Positions 58,340 through 64,000 of a stretch of DNA of 64,000 bases are shown in pieces. The notes under the pieces were generated by a model, which saw only the letters and a program-made list of their open reading frames with translations, was not told where the DNA came from and searched no databases. Position numbers and translations under genes: made by a program. The stretch is taken from contig VXSP01000030.1 of the NCBI GenBank assembly GCA_009837885.1, positions 62,001-126,000 on the forward strand. The letters are read 5' to 3'. Each line of letters opens with the position of its first letter. Position 1 is the first letter of the stretch. Origin of the DNA: Holophagales bacterium. GTDB lineage: Bacteria > Acidobacteriota > Thermoanaerobaculia > Multivoradales > Multivoraceae.

Positions 58340-60208
58340 TTGGGCAGGCGGCTTCTCGAAGTGCGTCCGCTCAGACCAAAGCGTCCATCCCCGAGACATG
58401 CCAACGCGAGCCCGGTCGAGACCGGCCCGAAGCGAGGTCTCGGTGTGCTGCTTGCGCTGTCCCTGACCACGGCGGCGGCCGAGGCGCAGAAGCCAGGTGC
58501 GCCGTTCCCGATTGTGGCTTCCCTCGCCGTGGGCGAGGTGTATGTCCTGTGGAGCGAGCCACCTGACACCGGGGGATCCGCCATCAGCTCCTACGACGTG
58601 CAGTACGTCAAGACGGACGAAGAGGGCACCGCGGAGTGGACACTGCTAACCGGCGTCGGTACCCAGGTCGGCCCTCCGGAAGGCAACAACCCGGTCGAGT
58701 TCCACTACACGATCACCGGGCTGGACGCGGACACGACCTACACCGTCCAGGTGCGGGCCGTCAACGATTCCGGCGCCGGGTCGTGGTCACTGGGCCACAC
58801 GGCAACAACTCTCGCCCAGCCCGTGAACCTGGAGCCGGTCGTCATCGGAACACTCCCCGACGTGAGGCTCGGACTCGGCTCGGAGAGTGTCGATGTCGAT
58901 GTCGCGCCGGCGTTCTCGGATCCCGAGGGCGACACCCTGACCTTCAGCGCCTTCTCGAAGGACACCAGGATCGCCACGATGACGATCAGCGGCTCCATCG
59001 TTACCGTCAGCCCGGTCGGCCGGGGAAGAACGGCGGTCGTGGTCACTGCGACTGACGAGGACGGCTCCAATCGCCCGGTCCAAACCGCGTTCGACGTGGC
59101 CGTGGACCAGCCCGAAGTCACCGTCTCGTTCGGTTCGACGTCGTATCGCGTGACCGAGGGAAGCAGTCTAAGAGTCATCGTGAGCCTCACCCAGGCCCCC
59201 GGCCGGACCGTCCTGGTCGGACTCGTCCAGGAGACCCTGGGCGGCGCCACGGGTTCCGACTACAGCGGTGTCCCGGACCTCGTCCGGTTCCTGATGGACG
59301 AAACGCGCCAGGAGTTCACCATCGAAGCCACGGACGACAGCGACGACGACGACGGGGAGTCCGTGAAGATCAGCTTCAACACGAACCCGGGAGTCATCGC
59401 CGGGAGTCCGACAACCGTCGCGCTGGTCGACAACGACGGCGTAGACGCAGGCGGCGGTGGTGGCGGAGGCGGGGGCGGGGGCGGCGGAGGAGGAGACGGC
59501 GCAGGTGGCGACGGCCGCAAAGGTGGCGAGGGCGACGGCACCCCTCACGACGACGACCCCGATCCGACTCCGTCCGGTCCACCGAAAGCCGCCTTCACGG
59601 TCGACGCCGACTGCTCCGATGACCTCTGCCGAGCCCGCACCGCCGCCCCCGTCCGCTTCACCGACACCAGCACCGGCCGGATCACCTCCCGCACCTGGGA
59701 CTTCGGCGAAGGCACCCGGGTCCGGCAGTCCACCGTCGACTACGCCTGGGCCGAACCCGGCTTCTACGACGTGACCCTGACCGTCACCGACGGTAGCCAG
59801 GTTTCCACCGCCTCGAAGACATTCCTGGTCGAAGCCGCCGAACCCCGAGGCACCTGCGTCGCCGACGCCGAAACGCTCTGCCTCCACGACTCGCGCTACG
59901 CCGTCACCGCTGACTGGCGAGTCGCCGACGGCGACGCCGGCACGGGCAGGGTCGTCCGCGCCGGCACGAACGACTCGGGGATGTTCTGGTTCTTCACCCC
60001 GAGCAACTGGGAGGTGTTGATCAAGGTACTGGACGGCTGTGCCCTGAACGGCCACGTCTGGGTGTTCGGCGCGTCGACGACGGATCTCGGCTACTCGATC
60101 CGGTTGACCGACACGCTGACCGGCACGGTGCGGGAGTACGGGAACGAGCCCGGGATGCCGGCGCCGGCGATCACCGACGTGGCGGCGTTTGCAGAGGGTT
60201 GCCGGTAG
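58340..60208 (+). CDS. Multi-domain surface protein (FN3, Calx-beta, PKD, C-terminal tail domain)
   Basis: 622 residues from a TTG; GTG 58445 is an alternative. Export segment LGVLLALSLTTAAAEAQ. Then a fibronectin III domain (VYVLWSEPPDTGGSAISSYD; YTVQVRAVNDSGAGSWSLG), a cadherin/Ig-like unit (FSDPEGDTLTFSAFSKDT), a Calx-beta domain (VSFGSTSYRVTEGSSLRVIV), a linker with about fifteen Gly in a row, a PKD domain (TSRTWDFGEGTRVRQSTVDY; GFYDVTLTVTDGS) and a C-terminal domain, CLHDSRYAVTADWRVADGDA...SGMFWFFTPSNWE...LDGCALNGHVWVFGAS. The tail domain recurs in many Acidobacteriota exported proteins (recalled, not searched). Adhesin or matrix role inferred. Confidence 0.75.
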   Translation: MGRRLLEVRPLRPKRPSPRHANASPVETGPKRGLGVLLALSLTTAAAEAQKPGAPFPIVASLAVGEVYVLWSEPPDTGGSAISSYDVQYVKTDEEGTAEWTLLTGVGTQVGPPEGNNPVEFHYTITGLDADTTYTVQVRAVNDSGAGSWSLGHTATTLAQPVNLEPVVIGTLPDVRLGLGSESVDVDVAPAFSDPEGDTLTFSAFSKDTRIATMTISGSIVTVSPVGRGRTAVVVTATDEDGSNRPVQTAFDVAVDQPEVTVSFGSTSYRVTEGSSLRVIVSLTQAPGRTVLVGLVQETLGGATGSDYSGVPDLVRFLMDETRQEFTIEATDDSDDDDGESVKISFNTNPGVIAGSPTTVALVDNDGVDAGGGGGGGGGGGGGGGDGAGGDGRKGGEGDGTPHDDDPDPTPSGPPKAAFTVDADCSDDLCRARTAAPVRFTDTSTGRITSRTWDFGEGTRVRQSTVDYAWAEPGFYDVTLTVTDGSQVSTASKTFLVEAAEPRGTCVADAETLCLHDSRYAVTADWRVADGDAGTGRVVRAGTNDSGMFWFFTPSNWEVLIKVLDGCALNGHVWVFGASTTDLGYSIRLTDTLTGTVREYGNEPGMPAPAITDVAAFAEGCR

Positions 60209-60252
60209 GAGCAGGCAGAACGATCGCCCCCGCCACGACGCGCTTGTCGAAG

Positions 60253-60277
60253 GCCGGCGGGGACGCCGGCGCACCCG
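60253..60277 (+). repeat. Family A dispersed repeat at a convergent gene junction
   Basis: GCCGGCG-GGGA-CGCCGGC followed by GCACCCG. It occupies the gap between the surface protein and the convergent nudC. Confidence 0.8.
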
Positions 60278-60287
60278 GCGAGTCCCG

Positions 60288-61220
60288 CTAGCGCTCGTCG
60301 CGAAGCCAGTTGTCGATCAACCGGCGGGCGATCGAGAACGACGGCGGCAGCCGCACCTCCCGGGCGCGGAGCGCGTACTCCAGCTCGGAGCGGGTCGCCC
60401 ACACCGCCTGTTCCAGTTCCTCGGTATCGACCCGCACATCGCCGCCGGGCGAGGTGGCGTAGAAGCCGAGCATGATCGAGGTCGGGAACGGCCACGGCTG
60501 AGAGGAGTGGTAGCGGACCGTGTCGACGGCGATGCCGGTTTCCTCCAGGACCTCGCGCGCGACCGCGCTCTCGAGGCTTTCGCCGGGTTCGACGAAGCCG
60601 GCGAGCGCCGAGAACATGCCCGGCGGCCAGGAGGCCTGCCGGCCCAGCAGGCAGGATCCACCGTCGCCGGCCTCCGTGTGGACGAGCATGATGACGGCCG
60701 GATCCGTGCGCGGGAAGTGCTCGATGCCGCACGACGTGCAGACGCGCAGGTGGCCGGCGTTGCGACACTCGGTCGCGGCGCCGCACTGACCGCAGAAGCG
60801 GTGCCGGCGGTGCCAGGTGGCCATCGCCCGCGCGTAGGCGAGCAGGTTGGCGCCGCGTCCGCTCATCGCCGCGCCGACCTGGCGCAGCTCGACGAAGCGA
60901 CCGGCGCCCCTGAGCGGGCCGGCGAGGGGATCTTCCCGGTCGGAGAGATCGACCGAGAAGTAGGCGACACCTTCCGCTTCGCCCAGGAACACGACATCCT
61001 CGGCCCCGTCGACCAGCCCGGCCGCCTCGACGGTCGCCACCGTTCCGGGAACCGGCCCCTGGTCACCGGTGTGGGCGTCGAAGACCAGGCTGCGCTCGCG
61101 CCAGACCGCGGTCAATTGGCTGGTCGGATCCGCCAGTCTCCGCGCCAGCCACTCGGCGTCGCCGCGGCGCTCGGAGCGCCGGTCGACCGCCGGCTCGGCA
61201 AGTGCATTGTGAGGCCTCAT
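60288..61220 (-). CDS. nudC: NAD+ diphosphatase / deNADding enzyme NudC
   Basis: 310 residues. N-terminal domain, then a zinc ribbon (FCGQCGAATE and VCTSCGIEHFPRTDP), the Nudix box GFVEPGESLESAVAREVLEETG and the NudC-specific SQPWPFPTSIMLGF. Hydrolyses NAD(H) and removes NAD caps from RNA. A TAGCCT hexamer exactly seven bases before the ATG gives a leaderless geometry. Confidence 0.94.
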   Translation of the reverse strand: MRPHNALAEPAVDRRSERRGDAEWLARRLADPTSQLTAVWRERSLVFDAHTGDQGPVPGTVATVEAAGLVDGAEDVVFLGEAEGVAYFSVDLSDREDPLAGPLRGAGRFVELRQVGAAMSGRGANLLAYARAMATWHRRHRFCGQCGAATECRNAGHLRVCTSCGIEHFPRTDPAVIMLVHTEAGDGGSCLLGRQASWPPGMFSALAGFVEPGESLESAVAREVLEETGIAVDTVRYHSSQPWPFPTSIMLGFYATSPGGDVRVDTEELEQAVWATRSELEYALRAREVRLPPSFSIARRLIDNWLRDER

Positions 61221-61227
61221 GCGCCGC

Positions 61228-61233
61228 AGGCTA
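61228..61233 (-). promoter_or_regulatory. Candidate -10 element TAGCCT for nudC (leaderless geometry)
   Basis: TAGCCT on the minus strand separated from the ATG at 61220 by seven bases, so the transcript would start at about the start codon. Confidence 0.35.
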
Positions 61234-61242
61234 CAGCCTGAG

Positions 61243-62355
61243 TCAGTCGGCGCGGCGGTAGGCCATCGCTTCCGAGACCCGGCGCTGGGCGATGCTCATC
61301 GCCGCCTCGCGCAGGAGGCACTTCTCGCCCCGGGCCAGTTCCAGCACTTCCCGCGTGTTCTGGCGCACCGTGTCCTCGATCCTCTCGAACGCCTGCCGCT
61401 CGGAGCCGCCCGCGTACTCGACCGCGCCGCAGATGATGCCGCCGGCGTTGGCCACGAAGTCCGGAATCGAGAGGATGCCGCGGTCGTGGAGAATCCGCTC
61501 GCCCGCCGGCGTCACCGGGATGTTCGCGCCCTGGAGCACCACCTTGCAACCGACGCGGCCGGCGTTGCCGCTGTCGATCACGTCCGGACGCGCGGCCGGC
61601 ACGAAGAAGTCGACTTCCAGGTCCAGGAAGGCGTCGCCGTCGATGCGGCTGCCGCGCGGGTACGCCGTGACGCCTCCGGTCGCGTCCATCGTGGCCACGA
61701 GTTCGTCGATGTCGATGCCGTCCGGGTCACAGATCGTGCCGTCGAGATCGGTGACCGACACGAGGCGCGCGCCCCTTTCGGCCAGGAACCGGGCCGCCGG
61801 CCGTCCTACGTTGCCGAAACCCTGGATGGAGACGGTGGCGCCTTCGAGCGCGACCACGCCCGCCTCTTCGGCCACCTCGGCGGCGATGGCAAGGCCGAAA
61901 CCGGTAGAGCCCGTCTCGTCGAGCGGAATCCCTCCCAGGGACCTGGACAAGCCGACCGAGCGGCCGCCCTCATCGCGGATCCAGGCCATCGCGGTCTCGT
62001 TCGTGCCCATGTCGGGGGCGGGGATGTAATCCGTCAACTGCCGGATCGCGCGGCCGAACTGCCGGATCAGGGCCTCTCGGTTCGCCGTCCGCGGATTCGC
62101 CCGGATGCCCGCCTTGCCGCCGCCGTGGCGCAGGCGCGCCATGGCGTTCTTCCAGGTCATGGCCCGCGCCAGCCGGCACACCTCCTCGACGCTGACGTCC
62201 GGCGCCATGCGGATGCCGCCCATCGTGGGGCCGGCGGCGCTGTTGTCGATGACGACGATCCCCTCCAGGCCGCAACGGGGCTCGTAGACGGTGACGACCT
62301 TCTCAGGACCGTAGTCGTCCGTGAATTCGAAGTGGTCGAAAGCAAGTTCTGACAT
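61243..62355 (-). CDS. Glu/Leu/Phe/Val dehydrogenase family oxidoreductase
   Basis: 370 residues from the ATG at 62355; GGAGG lies at a normal distance upstream. Catalytic region TMGGIRMAPDVSVEEVCRLA, MTWKNAMARLRHGGGKAGI (catalytic Lys), PAPDMGTNETAMAWIRDE (catalytic Asp), Rossmann domain VSIQGFGNVGRPAARFLAER and FVANAGGIICGAVEYAGG. Oxidative deamination of an amino acid with NAD(P). The PAPD-GTNE block is glutamate-dehydrogenase-like; the length is closer to leucine dehydrogenase, so the substrate is open. Downstream gene of nothing obvious; the TlpA pair lies upstream on the same strand. Confidence 0.9.
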   Translation of the reverse strand: MSELAFDHFEFTDDYGPEKVVTVYEPRCGLEGIVVIDNSAAGPTMGGIRMAPDVSVEEVCRLARAMTWKNAMARLRHGGGKAGIRANPRTANREALIRQFGRAIRQLTDYIPAPDMGTNETAMAWIRDEGGRSVGLSRSLGGIPLDETGSTGFGLAIAAEVAEEAGVVALEGATVSIQGFGNVGRPAARFLAERGARLVSVTDLDGTICDPDGIDIDELVATMDATGGVTAYPRGSRIDGDAFLDLEVDFFVPAARPDVIDSGNAGRVGCKVVLQGANIPVTPAGERILHDRGILSIPDFVANAGGIICGAVEYAGGSERQAFERIEDTVRQNTREVLELARGEKCLLREAAMSIAQRRVSEAMAYRRAD

Positions 62356-62461
62356 CGGTGTTCCTCCCGCTACCGCCAAACACCGATCGGATGCGACTAC
62401 TTCCCGATTCCCGCCCCGCGCTCTCGGCAGGGCCAGCCTTCCACGCACCTGGCTTGCGCGA

Positions 62462-63022
62462 TCAGGCGCCCTCCCCGAGCAACACGAGCACCGCCTCCTC
62501 GAACTCCGAGTACAGCATCCGCCCCAGGTGGATGTTGTCGAGCGTTCCGGCTCGGTCGAAGAACATCGTGGTCGGCAACGCTCCAGGCCACTCTGGATCG
62601 AACGCCATGACGAAGGCGACCGAGTCGTCGCCTGCCGACGCAAGGTAGGAGACGAGGCCCGGCGCCCGCTTGGCGAAGAAGGGACGCACCCGGTCCTCGA
62701 GCTTTTCCGGATCGTCCATCGATACGGCCAGCACAACGAGGCCGCGGTCGGCATAGCGTTCCTGCAGGAGGTCGAGTTCCGGCAACTCCTGCAGACACGG
62801 AATGCACCACGTGGCCCAGAAGTTGACGACGACCACCTTGCCGCGATGGTGTTCCAGAACCGCCTTGAACTGCTCGGCGGTTGCCGGGTGGATCGTGTCC
62901 GGTTCGAGCAGATGTTCCACCGACGCCGCCTCCTCGGCGAGCGCCGGCGGTGCTACGGCAGGCAGCGCAGCAAGCAGCGCCGCCGCCGAGACGACAATCG
63001 CGACTGGTGTCTTGACGGTCAA
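62462..63022 (-). CDS. TlpA-like exported thioredoxin-fold protein, second of a pair
   Basis: 186 residues. TTG start at 63022 preceded by AGGAGG six bases upstream. Signal peptide (VVSAAALLAALPAVAPPALA), then the conserved leader LLEPDTIHPATAEQFKAVLE, the thioredoxin core GKVVVVNFWATWCIPCLQEL with Cys-Ile-Pro-Cys, and a C-terminal beta sheet with the cis-Pro in ALPTTMFFDRAG. A periplasmic thiol-disulfide oxidoreductase by family. Paralogue of the next gene. Confidence 0.88.
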   Translation of the reverse strand: MTVKTPVAIVVSAAALLAALPAVAPPALAEEAASVEHLLEPDTIHPATAEQFKAVLEHHRGKVVVVNFWATWCIPCLQELPELDLLQERYADRGLVVLAVSMDDPEKLEDRVRPFFAKRAPGLVSYLASAGDDSVAFVMAFDPEWPGALPTTMFFDRAGTLDNIHLGRMLYSEFEEAVLVLLGEGA

Positions 63023-63121
63023 TGCGAACCTCCTGTTCCCGCGGCGGCCGACTCCGTGGGAGCAGGCTCTACCCGGCCCGCAGTATAGACCCGTGGCCGC
63101 CGCAACTGTGCTTCGGCCGGT

Positions 63122-63718
63122 CTAGGGCTCGGTTTCGAGCGCCCCTTCGAACAGCCTCGCGAACTGGAGGTAGGTGCGCGTGCCGATCACGGTCTCCACG
63201 AGCCGACCCTCCGCATCGTAGATCAGGGTCGTCGGGAACTTGGACGGCCAGTTCTCGTAGAACGCGCGGATGAACTCCCTTCCCTCCTCCCACCGCTCCC
63301 TTTTCTTCTTTCGGCCTTGCTCAAGCGGTGGCCCGACCGCGACGTACGAGATCAGACCGGGAGCGTTCTTCGTGAAGTAGCGCCGGATCTTCTTCATCGC
63401 CTTCGGATCGTCCGCCGAGACCGCAAGCACCTTCAGCCGGTCCGCGAAAGTCTCCTGCAGTCCGTCGAGAGCCGGCAGCTCATCCAGGCAAGGCTTGCAC
63501 CACGTGGCCCAGATGTTCACCATGACCACCTTGCCGCGATGGTGGTCCAGCACGGCGCGGAACTGGTCCGAAGTGACCGGGTAGATATCGTCCGGCTCGA
63601 GGAGCTTCCGGTCGACCGGTTCCGCTTCGGCCTCGGCCGCTGGCCCCACCGCTGCCAGGGGACCGACGATCGCCAGGATGACGACCAGGTTGGTGAGGGA
63701 GCCGACCGTTGCCTTCAA
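63122..63718 (-). CDS. TlpA-like exported thioredoxin-fold protein, first of a pair
   Basis: 198 residues. TTG start at 63718 with GGAGG five to six bases upstream, as in its paralogue. Signal peptide (LTNLVVILAIVGPLAAVGPA), LLEPDDIYPVTSDQFRAVLD, VVMVNIWATWCKPCLDELPA with Cys-Lys-Pro-Cys, and a Lys/Arg-rich insert (EQGRKKKRERWEEGREF) before the cis-Pro strand FPTTLIYDAEGRLVET. The differing Cys-x-x-Cys dipeptides suggest different redox potentials in the pair. Confidence 0.88.
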   Translation of the reverse strand: MKATVGSLTNLVVILAIVGPLAAVGPAAEAEAEPVDRKLLEPDDIYPVTSDQFRAVLDHHRGKVVMVNIWATWCKPCLDELPALDGLQETFADRLKVLAVSADDPKAMKKIRRYFTKNAPGLISYVAVGPPLEQGRKKKRERWEEGREFIRAFYENWPSKFPTTLIYDAEGRLVETVIGTRTYLQFARLFEGALETEP

Positions 63719-63758
63719 GCGTGACCTCCGTGTCGGGCTGTCGAGCTAGCTATGGAGT

Positions 63759-64000
63759 CTAGCGGGCCGTCGCGCGGTACTTCGACCCCTCCCGTTCGAC
63801 GCGGCCGTCGCGTTCGAGACGGTCGAGGTGCAACTGCATGCTGTTCCGTTCGGCCTTCGCGATACCGGCTCCCTCGTCGTGAGGCCGGTAGACGAAGCGG
63901 TGCGCGACGATGTCGTCCATCGTTCTCGGCTCCGCCAGGTACTCGAGCAGACGGCTCTCGCGGTCGGCTATGCGCGCCACGTAGCGGTCGAGGCGGCCGA
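63759..64000 (-). CDS. C-terminal end of a probable MBL-fold hydrolase (start beyond window)
   Basis: About 80 C-terminal residues; the reading frame is open through the window edge. DRYVARIADRESRLLEYLAE, PRTMDDIVAHRFVYRPHDEG and MQLHLDRLERDGRVEREGSK form a winged-helix tail like that after the metallo-beta-lactamase domain of LACTB2-type hydrolases. The catalytic part is outside, so the assignment is tentative; a stand-alone wHTH regulator is the alternative. Confidence 0.5.
   Translation of the reverse strand, partial: GRLDRYVARIADRESRLLEYLAEPRTMDDIVAHRFVYRPHDEGAGIAKAERNSMQLHLDRLERDGRVEREGSKYRATAR

Overview
The window is a high-GC (about 70% in ordinary coding stretches), gene-dense bacterial chromosome segment. 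It shows no rRNA, tRNA, CRISPR array, transposase or prophage core genes that I can support. Gram-negative envelope genes (BamD, CpoB-like, ExbB/ExbD/TonB, RseP, type IV pilus minor pilins) and two features, a proline/glutamate-rich TonB and a surface protein ending in a characteristic SGMFWFF...LDGCALNGHVWVF domain, suggest an Acidobacteriota member, perhaps Thermoanaerobaculia-like and environmental. That placement is inference from gene style, not from a marker-gene comparison.

Layout. 1-3583 (minus): partial glmU, a TPR-like protein, a GNAT acetyltransferase and a family 2 glycosyltransferase, divergent from a GT-C membrane glycosyltransferase that carries repeat DNA in frame. 5317-12606 (plus): a tightly coupled housekeeping/envelope run truA-cdsA-dxr-rseP-PASTA protein-rpe-bamD-cpoB. 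12610-15576: lytic transglycosylase, Fis-type HTH protein, tatA, AmgK-like sugar kinase and a small conserved protein. 15769-22530: a tonB copy, gatB, pgeF, then an exbB-exbD-exbD-tonB-TPR operon whose tonB is a near-duplicate of the first. 22697-33724: ruvC-yebC, folC, purE-basic protein-rpiB, acyl-CoA carboxylase carboxyltransferase, a divergent tldD/tldE pair, a TPR protein and selA. 33721-37827: minor pilins (including a PilX-PilY1-like fusion) and prepilin peptidase. 37824-48293: two M20 peptidases, an LPG-synthase-type membrane protein, a UbiA-family transferase, an OFA-type transporter, a HAMP protein with a periplasmic binding protein, and biotin carboxylase plus biotin carrier protein.

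48374-54667 (minus) is the most interesting block: idi2 - HMG-CoA reductase - mevalonate kinase - a phosphomevalonate/diphosphomevalonate decarboxylase - isopentenyl phosphate kinase - a DtxR-family regulator. The presence of isopentenyl phosphate kinase and absence of phosphomevalonate kinase point to the alternative mevalonate route, in a genome that also encodes dxr of the MEP pathway 41 kb away.

54771-57158 is a small accessory cassette of visibly lower GC (orphan HicB, an EEP-family nuclease/phosphatase, three tiny coiled-coil membrane proteins) bracketed by two copies of a 150-180 bp MITE-like element; a third copy sits inside the mevalonate operon. 57211-64000 holds moaA, a multi-domain surface protein, nudC, a Glu/Leu dehydrogenase family enzyme, two TlpA-like thioredoxin paralogues and the C-terminal end of a probable MBL-fold hydrolase.

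Two dispersed repeat families run through the window: family A, a double-hairpin REP-like element sharing the string GACGCCGGCGCACCCAGT (at least eight loci, often between convergent gene ends), and family B, the MITE-like element with long terminal inverted repeats. Many genes also have a TAGnnT-like hexamer only 7-12 bases before the start codon, suggesting frequent leaderless or short-leader transcription.
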